From: DAOVRD01 sp964521715
GTDB taxonomy: Bacteria > Planctomycetota > Brocadiia > SM23-32
Direction: 5' to 3'
DNA: 64,000 nucleotides
Assembly: GCA_964521715.1 (NCBI GenBank)
Contig: CAZFSS010000016.1
Location: 17,089 to 81,088 of the forward strand
Shown here: one piece after another, positions 9,284-17,538 of the stretch
How the letters are laid out: every line of letters begins with the position of its first letter
How positions within the stretch are numbered: the first letter of the stretch is position 1
Translations under genes and position numbers: made by a program
The notes under the pieces: model-generated
The model's input: the letters and a program-made list of their open reading frames with translations, nothing else
The model's database searches: none
Told to the model about the DNA's origin: nothing

Positions 9284-9803
9284 GGCTTTCGCTCCGGAAC
9301 CCCGCGCGTGGCGCCGCTCGGGTCAGGTGGGGCTGGCGGCGGCCAGGATGAGGGACAGACTGCCCGCCAGCCGGGGCGCCGAACGCGCAGGACGTCGCCC
9401 CGGTGTGGTTGCATCGCTCCGTCGCTCCATGAAAACCGCCAGGAGACCCGGCCCCTGGCGTCCTGCCCAAGCTCTGCATGCCCGTGTGGGCAGTATCACG
9501 GCAGTGGAACGGGGATTGTAAACAAACGCGCCGGGCAGATTCACACCGTGCGCGGGCTCCTCTGGGGCGCCCTTCACCCATCGGTGCGACGCGGGCATCG
9601 GCGGCAGCGCCGGAGGCGGCGCTCTGGCGCGCAAAGCGTTTTTCAGGCGTAACTTACGTGAGGGGCTGGACGTTCGTGGGGCGGCTCGCGGAGGGTCCGC
9701 CGCGGCTCGAAGATGGGGAAATGGGGTGGCGAGATGCAAAAAAGCGCGGGGAAAATGCCCTGCGCCAGGCTGCTGCTGTGCGCCGCCGAGCGATGTGTCC
9801 GGA
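9284..9803. other. Non-coding interval between divergent smc and the exported-protein gene
   Basis: This stretch holds the smc leader. The open frames in it have no recognisable protein and no good ribosome-binding sites. I see no RNA gene or mobile sequence in it. Confidence 0.5.
9492..9522 (-). promoter_or_regulatory. Candidate promoter for smc
   Basis: On the minus strand TTTACA (9522-9517) is followed by GATACT (9497-9492) with a 19-bp spacer, about 200 bp before the smc start. The spacer is longer than ideal, so this is tentative. Confidence 0.3.
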
Positions 9804-9832
9804 TTGACAGTCCGGCCGTGCCGGTGTACCAT
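9804..9832 (+). promoter_or_regulatory. Sigma70-type promoter of the exported 916-residue protein
   Basis: A perfect TTGACA (9804-9809) is followed after exactly 17 bp by TACCAT (9827-9832). The predicted start point lies about 80 bp before the ATG at 9921. Confidence 0.7.
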
Positions 9833-9920
9833 CTGTGCGGCCGGAGGCCGACCGTGCTGGGAGGCGCTGAACGCTGGCCTCGGGCTGTATTCGTGTAAGC
9901 TTGGATGGGAGGGGCGGATC

Positions 9921-12671
9921 ATGAAACGCGCAGGGGCGGCTGTCATCGTGCTCGTGGGCTTCCTGGCGGGGGCGGCTCAGGCCGAGGATGCCTTCTACAA
10001 CATCGATGTGCGGGAGCTAAACATTCCCGACCCTGTCCGTTCGGCCGTGCTTTCGCGCTCGGTGCGGGACTGGTCGTCGGCGCCTTACGTGTGGGTGGAG
10101 GATGGCGAGGCCTACTTCTGCCAGCCGGAGGCGCAGCCCGACCAGCCGCGGCCGGGGCCTTACGACGCCCTCGCCGTCCGCGCGCCGTCCGGGCAGGACG
10201 TGAGCGGCCGGCTGTTCGTGCCCGGGCAGGACGGCGCGGACGCACTGGTGGGCTCCTTCGGATTGTCCGCCGCGCACGCCCCGGCCGGTGCGGAGCAGGC
10301 ATTCTGGCGGGCAAGGCTCCAGCATTACGAGCGCCTGGTCGGCTTCCGCCTGCCCGGCTCAGCGTGGTTCCGCTACCAGGCCAATCGCTCAAGGGAGCGG
10401 CTCGGGTTGGAGGCCGGCGCGCCAGCGCCGCCGCAGACAGCCGGCTGGTCCACGAGCGGCGCAACGGAGATCGAGGATACCTACGCAACGTTCACGGGGT
10501 GGCGGGCTGTCAGCGAGACCCTGGCGCTCGATAGAATGCTGCAGGCGCCGGAGGCAGTCGACGACGGAGTGGACATCGACTCCCTGCCTGGTGTGACGGT
10601 GCCTGAGATGGACTGGGCGACCCTTACGGCGGGCCTGGCGCCGGAGCGCGACCCCCTGGCCGGCCTGGTACCAGCAGACCAGTACGCGGCGTTCTTTGCG
10701 GACTTTAGCGCTTTCGCGACCGTGCTGGACGAGGCGCGCGCCCACGGCACGCCCGTGCTGCAGCTTCTTGAGGTGCGCTCAGAGGACAGCCTTACGCAGC
10801 AACGCTACGAACGGCAGCTCTGCCTCTCGTTGGATGATCTGGCCCGGGCGCTCGGCCCGCGCCTTGTGCGCAGCGTGGCGCTGACGGGTTGCGACCCCTT
10901 CCTGCGGATGGGGACGGACGTGGCGGTGATCTTCGAGGCTGCTCAGGCGGATGTGCTGGGGCCCCTCGTGATGGCGCGGGTGGCGACGGCTGCGCAGGCG
11001 GCCGGGGTCGAGCGCCGGGAGGGCGACGCGGCGGGCGTGCCCTACGCCGTCTGGCGCTCCCCGGACAGGTCAGTGTGCTCCTACGTAGCAACCGTCGGCG
11101 ACGCCGTGGTAGTAACGAACTCGCTCGTCCAGCTCTCCCGGCTCGTGGAGGCCTGGCAGGGAGAGCGGCCGGCGCTGGCCGCTCTGCCGGAGTACACATT
11201 CATGCGCAGCCGCTACGGGCGCGGCGCGGACGAAGAGACCGCCTTCGTGATCGTGCCCGACGCGGCAATTCGCAAATGGGGCAGCGCTCGCTGGCGCATC
11301 GCGCATTCGCGCCGGGTGCGGGCGGCGGCCTTTCTGGCCGACCTTCACGCGAAGCACCTTGACGAGCTGGTGCGGCAGACGGCGGGAGTCCGTCTGCTCG
11401 AGGCCGAGATGCGCCTGCCGGGCGGCGACAATCTGACACTAACGTCGCGGGGCGTCATGTCGGCTACGTACGGCAGCCTTGGGTTCATGACCCCCATAGC
11501 TGAGCTCTCCCTCGCGAGGGCGACGGCGGCAGAAGGCGCTTCCTACCGGGCCTGGCTGTGGGGCTACGAGAGGGGCTGGCGGAGAGCCTTCGACCCCATC
11601 GCGGTCCGGTTCACCGTTCGGCCGGAGTTGGTCACGGCGGATGTGACCGTGATGCCGCTCACTGAAGGCAGCGAGTACCGCGAGATTATGGCTACGATCG
11701 GCGGGGTGAAAGTCCCGCCGGGCGGAGGGGACCCTCACTCCGATGCCGTGCTGCACTTCGTGATTGCGCTGGACGGCCAGAGCCGCCCGGTGAGAGAGGC
11801 CGGCTCGTTCCTGGCCACCATGGGCGCGGGCGTCTCGCTCCTGAGCTGGCTGGGCGAGTGTGTCGCGCTCTACGCGGACGATTCGCCGGTCTGGGATGAG
11901 GTGGTTGAGGCTGTACGCAATGACAAGGAGCCGCAGCAAGAGGTGCTCCGGCGCCTGCCCGTCGCGCTCTACGCGGAGGTGAAGGACGGCCTGGGCCTAG
12001 CCGCCTTCCTGGCGGCGATGCGGACCTTCGTGGAGGCAACGGCGCCGGGCATGACGCTCTGGGAAACCTTCGATCACGGAGGCCGGCAATACGTGCGTGT
12101 GACGCCCTCGGAACAGGCACGCAAGGAAGGACAGGCAGAGGACTACGCCGTCTACTACTGCGTGGCTCCGCAGGGCCTGGTCGTCACTCTCAACGAGGAG
12201 CTCCTCAAGCGCGCCCTTGACCGGGGGGCGGGCGCTGCGGCGCAAGAGGTGGCTCCGTGGCTCGGCGAGAGCATGGCGCTGCGTGTGCGCAGCCGGGTGC
12301 TGGACGCCTTGCGCCTTCTTGGCGACGACGCCTATCAGAAGGCCATGTGCAGGCGCAGTTGGGGCAGCGTTCCCATCCTGACCGAGTGGCGCCGCGCGTT
12401 CCCGGACATGGACCCCGTGGAGGTCCACCGCAGAGCGTTCGGGACAAGGCTCCTGTGCCCGGGCGGCGGGACTTACAGGTGGAACGAGGAGTTCCGGACG
12501 ATGGAGTCTACCGTGTACGGCTGCCCCGCGCGGTCCGGCGACGACGCGGCGTGGCCCGCGGCCGTGCGGGCCGTAACGCGCGCCGAGCTTGGCCTTACTT
12601 TCGAGCACGACGGGCTGCGCGCCCGCGCGGCCCTGCACAGGGAGCAGGCCCGAGCGGGTGGGAAGGAATAG
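9921..12671 (+). CDS. Large exported protein of unknown function
   Basis: I do not recognise this 916-residue protein. The ATG at 9921 has the Shine-Dalgarno GGGAGGGG at 9907-9914 and opens a classical signal peptide (MKRAGAAVIVLVGFLAGAAQA, cleavage about residue 21 before EDAFYN). No second membrane segment is evident, so the mature protein should be periplasmic or secreted. It is rich in Trp, Tyr, Arg and Ala, has few Cys, and no catalytic signature is apparent. The frame stays open upstream to 9726, but that extension lies across the promoter and lacks protein-like composition. It is a single-gene unit that ends 21 bp from the convergent nrdG stop. The promoter is close to consensus, which suggests steady expression. 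Confidence 0.8.
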   Translation: MKRAGAAVIVLVGFLAGAAQAEDAFYNIDVRELNIPDPVRSAVLSRSVRDWSSAPYVWVEDGEAYFCQPEAQPDQPRPGPYDALAVRAPSGQDVSGRLFVPGQDGADALVGSFGLSAAHAPAGAEQAFWRARLQHYERLVGFRLPGSAWFRYQANRSRERLGLEAGAPAPPQTAGWSTSGATEIEDTYATFTGWRAVSETLALDRMLQAPEAVDDGVDIDSLPGVTVPEMDWATLTAGLAPERDPLAGLVPADQYAAFFADFSAFATVLDEARAHGTPVLQLLEVRSEDSLTQQRYERQLCLSLDDLARALGPRLVRSVALTGCDPFLRMGTDVAVIFEAAQADVLGPLVMARVATAAQAAGVERREGDAAGVPYAVWRSPDRSVCSYVATVGDAVVVTNSLVQLSRLVEAWQGERPALAALPEYTFMRSRYGRGADEETAFVIVPDAAIRKWGSARWRIAHSRRVRAAAFLADLHAKHLDELVRQTAGVRLLEAEMRLPGGDNLTLTSRGVMSATYGSLGFMTPIAELSLARATAAEGASYRAWLWGYERGWRRAFDPIAVRFTVRPELVTADVTVMPLTEGSEYREIMATIGGVKVPPGGGDPHSDAVLHFVIALDGQSRPVREAGSFLATMGAGVSLLSWLGECVALYADDSPVWDEVVEAVRNDKEPQQEVLRRLPVALYAEVKDGLGLAAFLAAMRTFVEATAPGMTLWETFDHGGRQYVRVTPSEQARKEGQAEDYAVYYCVAPQGLVVTLNEELLKRALDRGAGAAAQEVAPWLGESMALRVRSRVLDALRLLGDDAYQKAMCRRSWGSVPILTEWRRAFPDMDPVEVHRRAFGTRLLCPGGGTYRWNEEFRTMESTVYGCPARSGDDAAWPAAVRAVTRAELGLTFEHDGLRARAALHREQARAGGKE

Positions 12672-12692
12672 GCGGCGCCTGCGCGGGGCCCC

Positions 12693-13430
12693 TCAGCCCT
12701 GTCGGCTGCGTGCCAGGGCGGCGTGCTCGCGCCCGCGGACCAGGCAGCGCTCCGCCGCGGAGGCCATGATGCGCTCGAAGGAGGTGAGCTGCTCGGGCTC
12801 GTAGGGGATGACGCCCCGGAGTTCCCGGGAGAGGCAGTGCTCGGGGTTGAAGTTCTGGAGCGCTATCTGCCCGGCTCCCTCCAGGTCGGGGGCCATGCGC
12901 TGGAGCTCGTCCTCGCCCACCAGGCCCGGCACGAGGGTGATGCGGAACTCGTGGGGCAGCCCGCTGTCCTTGATGAGGCCGATGGAGCGCCGCACGTCCG
13001 CCACCTCGACGTCCACGCCGCAGACGCGGCGGTAGTCCTCGGCCGTCAGCGGCGCCTTGACGTCCATCGCGAGGGCGTCTACAAAGCCCCCGTCGATGAG
13101 ACGTCCGACCCACTCGGGACGCGTCCCGTTGGTCTCGACCATGACCTGGAGCTGCATGCGTCGAATGTCGCGGATCAGGTCGAGAAGCTCCTCGCCGTGC
13201 AGCGTCGGCTCGCCGCCCGTGATGACGGCGCCGTCCAGCCAGGCGCTCTGACGCTGCATGTAGCCCAGGACCTGCTCGCGCGGGATGCTTTCGCGGCGTT
13301 CCGGCCGGATGATCAGGTGGCCGGCGTGGCAGTAGCGGCAGCGCAGGTTGCAGCGGGGCAGGAAGACGACGGACGCGATCTTCCCCTCCCACTCCAGCAG
13401 GCTGTTCTCAATGAAGCCCTTGATCTCCAT
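12693..13430 (-). CDS. nrdG: Anaerobic ribonucleoside-triphosphate reductase activating protein (radical SAM)
   Basis: The product, about 245 residues, is a radical SAM enzyme. The [4Fe-4S] cluster motif CxxxCxxC is Cys27, Cys31 and Cys34 in PRCNLRCRYCHAGHL. A glycine-rich SAM-binding stretch (TGGEPTLHGEELLDLI) follows. It begins MEIKGFIENSLLEWEGKI, the usual opening of the NrdG2 branch. It activates NrdD by generating the glycyl radical. It is the last gene of the nrdR-nrdD-redoxin-nrdG operon. I chose ATG 13430 because it matches the family start; GTG 13439 three codons upstream is an alternative. Confidence 0.9.
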   Translation of the reverse strand: MEIKGFIENSLLEWEGKIASVVFLPRCNLRCRYCHAGHLIIRPERRESIPREQVLGYMQRQSAWLDGAVITGGEPTLHGEELLDLIRDIRRMQLQVMVETNGTRPEWVGRLIDGGFVDALAMDVKAPLTAEDYRRVCGVDVEVADVRRSIGLIKDSGLPHEFRITLVPGLVGEDELQRMAPDLEGAGQIALQNFNPEHCLSRELRGVIPYEPEQLTSFERIMASAAERCLVRGREHAALARSRQG

Positions 13431-13440
13431 CTTGCTCACG

Positions 13441-13621
13441 TCTCACCACGGAGACACAGACAAAGACACGGCGAAGACCTGACCACAACGGCACAACGAA
13501 CACCACGTCACAATGTGCCGCGCTGTCGCCCCGGCCTCTGTCATTCGCTACGTTCGTCGTGCCGTAGTGGTTGAGCCCTGGCCGTGCCGTTCTCCGTGAT
13601 CTCCGTGTCTCAGTGGTGAGA
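13441..13621. repeat. Inverted repeat of the CACCACGGAGACAC type between nrdG and the redoxin gene
   Basis: The left arm TCTCACCACGGAGACAC (13441-13457) pairs with GTGTCTCAGTGGTGAGA (13605-13621) with one mismatch in 17. Both arms continue with more purine-rich GAGACAC/GTGATCTCC-like units. The ~150 bp between them has no convincing gene. The interval splits an operon, so it looks like an inserted palindromic repeat rather than a promoter region. Confidence 0.6.
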
Positions 13622-13630
13622 GGTCGGTGT

Positions 13631-13903
13631 TCAGGCGCTGAGGCGTCTCTGGAGTTCGTCGCTGGGGGGCACTTGGCCGTCCCAACGGGCGAGCACGGAA
13701 TCGGCGTCTTGCTTGAGCAGCACGGTGGGAACCTCGAAAACGTCGAAGAAGTCGCCCTGAGCGGCCCCCTCGACGGTCTCCATGTCGTGGAAGACTACCT
13801 GGACGGCGTCATTCATCCGCCATTTTTCCAGGAAGTGCGCGACCTTCTTCTTTGCGCTCTCGCAGAGCTCGCAGTCCTGCTTGCCGTAGATCTCGATGAT
13901 CAT
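13631..13903 (-). CDS. Small glutaredoxin/thioredoxin-like protein (NrdH-like), probable NrdD reductant
   Basis: This 90-residue protein has a thioredoxin-fold opening (MIIEIYGKQDCELCESAKKK) with a redox CxxC at Cys11 and Cys14, and a cis-proline segment FEVPTVLL near residue 64. The size and motif fit NrdH/glutaredoxin-like reductants. It sits between nrdD and nrdG in the same orientation. Some class III reductases, such as that of Methanosarcina barkeri, are known to use a small redoxin rather than formate as electron donor, so a matching role is a reasonable inference here. ATG 13903 has GGAG six bases upstream; an in-frame ATG at 13918 lacks one. Confidence 0.78.
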   Translation of the reverse strand: MIIEIYGKQDCELCESAKKKVAHFLEKWRMNDAVQVVFHDMETVEGAAQGDFFDVFEVPTVLLKQDADSVLARWDGQVPPSDELQRRLSA

Positions 13904-13952
13904 CTCACTCTCCGTCATGATCGTCGGAGCGCTGTTTGGGATTCACCTTGTC

Positions 13953-16382
13953 TTACGTCAGGGCGACGCTGTAGCGGCCGCGACGGCGGTCCTTCAGCTC
14001 GCCGATCTTGGACTTGTTCCAGTTGGGGACCCGGCTGAAGTAGCCGACCACCCTGGTCATGCCGTAGACGTTGGCGCTGCCGCACTTGCCGCACTTCTCC
14101 TTCAGCCCCGGCGTGGAGCGATGGCAGGCGTTGCAGATGGTGAACTCGGGGCTGATGGTCAACTGGGCCGCCTGGGTCTTGCGGAACGTCTTCTCGATCA
14201 AGTTCAGGATGCTGGCGGCCGGCGGACGTTCCTCGCCGACGAAGGCGTGGATGATGGCGCCGCTCTCGATCGCCCGATGGAACTTCGACTGGAGCCTGAT
14301 CCTCGTCAGCAGGTCCACCGGGGCGTCGGCGCGCACATGGATGCTGTTGGTGTAATAGGTCTCGTCGTTGGCGATGTCGCCGCGCACGACGTCCCTGGCC
14401 TCGGGGAACCGGCGCAGGTCCACCTTGGCCAGCCGACGGGCGGCGCTCTCGGCGGGGGACTCCTCCAGGGCCACCCTTATGCCGTGCCTGGCCCCCGCCT
14501 CCCTGGCGCGGAACTGCATGTGGCGCACCAGGTGAAGGCCCCGGCGGACCATCTCCGCGTCCTCGTGCAGCTCCTTGCCCGTCATGTGGAGCAGGCACTC
14601 GTTGAGCCCGATCAGGCCGATGATGTAGGTGGCTTTGCTCAGGTCGACGTAGGGCCGGCCGTCGGCGGCCGTCTTGCCGATCTGCCAGAGGGGCTGGCTC
14701 GGATCGGTCATGAGCGAGCCGATGAACTGGCGCTTCTGCAGGTGGGCGTCCATGGCCAGCTCGATCATCCGGTCCACTTCCGCGTAGAGCTTCTCGAAGT
14801 TGCCCTTGCCGGCGCGGTAGGCCGCCTGAGGAAGGTTGATGGTGACGTTCTGGAAGCCACAGAAGCGCATGCTCTCGGGGTGCCGGATCATGTAGTCGTC
14901 CCGGATGGTGGTGCGCAGCCGGCAGCAGGCGCTCAGGGTGACCTCGTCCCGGTCGAAGATGAAGTAGGGCACGCCGTTCTCGCTGGCTATCTGGCAGGCG
15001 TACTCAAGCAACTCCCGCTGGGCCGCGTCCGCGAACGTGTCGCCGCTGATGTGCAGGTCGCATTTGGGGAAGGCGAAGATGTTTCCGTGCTCGTCGCCGG
15101 CGCGCCAGACGTCCAGCATCGCCTTGCAGAAGCGCTGGGCCGTCTTCTCGTAGTCGCCGTAGGTCCGTCCGGTGTACTGGCCGCCGGGGCCGATGGCCGG
15201 CACGTCCTTCAGGTAGCGCGGAACGCCCGTGTGGACGTTGAAGTCGAGGAAAAGCGTCTGCCCCCCGCGGCTGAAGGCGTTCTGCGAGGAGCTGAAGATC
15301 AGATGCTGCGCCTCCTGCTGCATGTCCCTGTAGGACATGTCCTCCACGAACGGGGCGTAGAGGATGTTGATGTAGCCGACGCCGAGCGCGCCGGCGTAGT
15401 ACGCCTGCATGGAGGCCACGAAGGTGTTCAGGTGTCCGGTCAGGGTGCGGGCGTGCTTGGCGGGGGCGCTGGACGTGTCCAGGTTCTCCAGGTGCAGGCC
15501 GTACTTCTTCAGGTACTCCAGCGAATGGCTGGAGCAGTAGACGCGCGTGGGGTAGCCGAGGTCATGGATGTGGATCATGCCCAGCATGTGGGCTTCGGCC
15601 ACGTCCTCGCTGAACACCTCTTGGAGGGCGTACTGCTTGAGCGTGTGCTCGGCGACGGAAAGGTTGATGGCCTCGGGGTTGTTCTGCGCGATGTTGGCGT
15701 TCTCTTTGCTCTTGCTGTGGATGATCTGGTCGAGGTCGTACTTCGGCATGCCGATGACGGCCTGCTTCTTGAGGCGAGCGGTCAGCCCTCTCTCGAACAG
15801 CTCGTTGTCCACCAGCTCCCGGATCAGGGAGGTAGATATGCGGGTGAGCCTGCTGTCCATGACGCGGCGCTCGACGTCGGAGGCGATCTGGCGGGCCAGT
15901 TCGGGCGCCAGGTCGGCCTCGACCTCGAGGGCGCGCGAGATCATGCTCTTGTCCCAGGCGGCCAGTTCGGCCTGGCGCTCCGCGTTGACCAGAAGGGCGA
16001 TGTCCGTGGAGCTTTCGGGCTGGCTTACGGCTTTGCGCACCTGGAGGGACTGGCGGGCGCGCGCGCGCCGATCCCTGTACAGGATGTAGGCCTTGGCCGT
16101 CCTGGCGTGGCCGGTCTCGATCAGCACCTTCTCGACTACGTCCTGGATCTCCTCGATGCCCGGGGGGCTCTCCTCGAAATCCCGCTCCAGCAGCATGACG
16201 ACCATCGCCGCCAGCTCCTCGGCCAGCACCTTGTCCTGGCCCCCCACGGCCTGGGCTGCCTTGAAGATAGCGTCGGCGATCTTGCCCTTGTCGAAGGGGA
16301 CCAGCCGCCCGTCGCGTTTCCTCACCTGCCTGATGCGGGGCTTGCGGCTCCGGTCCTCAACGCCGTCCGTCCCTACGGCCAT
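13953..16382 (-). CDS. nrdD: Anaerobic ribonucleoside-triphosphate reductase, class III
   Basis: The 809-residue protein has an N-terminal ATP-cone (from about residue 15: IRQVRKRDGRLVPFDKGKI), the ten-stranded barrel of class III RNR, and a C-terminal zinc site and glycyl-radical loop. The zinc ligands are Cys750, Cys753, Cys764 and Cys767, and the radical site is Gly780 in RVVGYFSR. Cysteines in SACCRLR and MRFCGFQN are candidates for the active-site thiols. It makes dNTPs anaerobically after activation by NrdG. The start is ATG 16382 with GGAGG 8 bp upstream; the frame remains open to 16934, but the upstream part overlaps nrdR and is not protein-like. It ends in TAA about 50 bp before the redoxin gene. 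Confidence 0.95.
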   Translation of the reverse strand: MAVGTDGVEDRSRKPRIRQVRKRDGRLVPFDKGKIADAIFKAAQAVGGQDKVLAEELAAMVVMLLERDFEESPPGIEEIQDVVEKVLIETGHARTAKAYILYRDRRARARQSLQVRKAVSQPESSTDIALLVNAERQAELAAWDKSMISRALEVEADLAPELARQIASDVERRVMDSRLTRISTSLIRELVDNELFERGLTARLKKQAVIGMPKYDLDQIIHSKSKENANIAQNNPEAINLSVAEHTLKQYALQEVFSEDVAEAHMLGMIHIHDLGYPTRVYCSSHSLEYLKKYGLHLENLDTSSAPAKHARTLTGHLNTFVASMQAYYAGALGVGYINILYAPFVEDMSYRDMQQEAQHLIFSSSQNAFSRGGQTLFLDFNVHTGVPRYLKDVPAIGPGGQYTGRTYGDYEKTAQRFCKAMLDVWRAGDEHGNIFAFPKCDLHISGDTFADAAQRELLEYACQIASENGVPYFIFDRDEVTLSACCRLRTTIRDDYMIRHPESMRFCGFQNVTINLPQAAYRAGKGNFEKLYAEVDRMIELAMDAHLQKRQFIGSLMTDPSQPLWQIGKTAADGRPYVDLSKATYIIGLIGLNECLLHMTGKELHEDAEMVRRGLHLVRHMQFRAREAGARHGIRVALEESPAESAARRLAKVDLRRFPEARDVVRGDIANDETYYTNSIHVRADAPVDLLTRIRLQSKFHRAIESGAIIHAFVGEERPPAASILNLIEKTFRKTQAAQLTISPEFTICNACHRSTPGLKEKCGKCGSANVYGMTRVVGYFSRVPNWNKSKIGELKDRRRGRYSVALT

Positions 16383-16429
16383 ATCCGTGTCCTCCGCCCG
16401 TCTTTGATGTCTGGGTTCTCCGCTCGACC

Positions 16430-16523
16430 CTTGCCCTCGCGGCTCCGTCATGGCTTGCGCTGTGCGAACCTCGTCCCATTGTGGGACAAAGTCTTGCCCT
16501 CGCGGCTCCGTCATGCCTTGCGC
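16430..16523. repeat. 31-bp direct repeat copying the 3' end of nrdR
   Basis: 16430-16460 and 16493-16523 are 31-bp direct copies with one mismatch, 63 bp apart. The right copy contains the nrdR stop codon; the left copy lies in the spacer before nrdD. Between them GTCCCA-TTG-TGGGAC (16473-16487) forms a perfect small hairpin. Confidence 0.65.
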
Positions 16524-17023
16524 CTCTTGGCGCCGTGCGCCGCGGCGGACGGCGCTTTCGGGCCGGAATCCCTGCCTTCTAGCACTGCGCCGGCTTCCTC
16601 GACGAAGTCGGTCACGTCCTTGAACTCGCGATAGACCGAGGCGAACCGGATGTAGGCCACGTGATCCAGTTCCCTCAGTTTGGCCATGACCAGTTCGCCG
16701 ACGGCCTGCGAGGGGACTTCGCCTTCGTAATGTCGGTGCAGCTCCCGCTCGACTTCGTCGGCCAGATCGCTTACGTGCTCGGCGGGGATGGGGCGCTTGT
16801 AGCAGGCCTTGTTGAGCCCGACCAGCAGCTTTTCCCGGGAGAAGTCCTCGCGTTTCCCGTCCTTCTTGACTACGCGCAGGACGCTCATCTCGATGCGCTC
16901 GTACGTCGTGTAGCGACGGCCGCAGCCGTTGCACTCCCGCCGTCGCTTCACGTAGGTGCCGTCGCTGCCGGGCCGGGAGTTGACCACGCGGTCATCCTCC
17001 TGGTGGCAGAACGGGCACTGCAT
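16511..17023 (-). CDS. nrdR: Transcriptional repressor NrdR
   Basis: The 170-residue protein has the NrdR zinc ribbon at its N terminus (Cys3, Cys6, Cys31, Cys34; MQCPFCHQEDDRV and CNGCGRRYTTYER) followed by an ATP-cone from about residue 48 to 138. NrdR senses ATP/dATP and represses ribonucleotide reductase genes. It is the first gene of the nrd operon, so it probably controls its own transcript. The C-terminal ~25 residues are a basic, alanine-rich tail beyond the usual family end. The ATG follows a GGGGG-type Shine-Dalgarno. I could not find a convincing pair of NrdR boxes in the upstream region. Confidence 0.96.
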   Translation of the reverse strand: MQCPFCHQEDDRVVNSRPGSDGTYVKRRRECNGCGRRYTTYERIEMSVLRVVKKDGKREDFSREKLLVGLNKACYKRPIPAEHVSDLADEVERELHRHYEGEVPSQAVGELVMAKLRELDHVAYIRFASVYREFKDVTDFVEEAGAVLEGRDSGPKAPSAAAHGAKRRKA

Positions 17024-17129
17024 CTCGACACCCCCTGAACGCGCTCACTCCCCGTAAGTCCGGGCGGCAGAAAGCGATACGGCCAATGCCGGAGCCGGCC
17101 GCACCGTGCTACATGTTGAACAGTCCGGT

Positions 17130-17158
17130 ATGATATCACGCCATATCTTGTCAGTCAA
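17130..17158 (-). promoter_or_regulatory. Sigma70-type promoter of the nrd operon
   Basis: On the minus strand TTGACT (17158-17153), a 17-bp spacer and TATCAT (17135-17130) form a near-consensus promoter about 110 bp upstream of the nrdR ATG. Confidence 0.7.
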
Positions 17159-17460
17159 GGCCAATGTCCTTCGTTAGGGCAAGATTGAGGGAAAACGAGG
17201 GCTGCGCCAATGCTGCACAGAGGCGCGTGCCTCATGTAACGGATTGGACTGCGCGCCTTTAGGAGGGAACCGAAGCCTCCGGGCGCCGTCGGCGCCTTCG
17301 TTTGGCGGCGGAGCCCTTGCGGCCGACACCTTGAGATTCCGGCCCGAAAAGGGCGGGATTCCCGGGGCGTGGCACGGCCCGGCGATTCTGTGTCACCGAA
17401 TCCGGCGCCTTTTTCTCGCTCCGAGGCGCGACTCCGTCCCACTTGGCGGCGCGGGCCGGG
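17159..17460. other. Non-coding interval upstream of cysE
   Basis: The interval between the divergent nrd promoter and cysE holds a GGCGCC-GTC-GGCGCC hairpin near 17281-17300 and no convincing gene. I see no riboswitch or other RNA motif I can name. Confidence 0.45.
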
Positions 17461-17489
17461 TTGATTTTCCGGAGCATCACGGCGAGAAT
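17461..17489 (+). promoter_or_regulatory. Candidate cysE promoter
   Basis: TTGATT (17461-17466) and GAGAAT (17484-17489) are 17 bp apart and about 50 bp before the cysE ATG. Match quality is moderate. Confidence 0.35.
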
Positions 17490-17538
17490 TGCTGGCGGGA
17501 ATAACCTGCACGCGGGCTCGAAAGGGGCGGCGACTGCC

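Noticed and set aside
16383..16934. N-terminal extension of the nrdD frame
   Set aside because: It overlaps nrdR in another frame, includes a repeat, and the ATP-cone starts right after the ATG at 16382 with a good Shine-Dalgarno.
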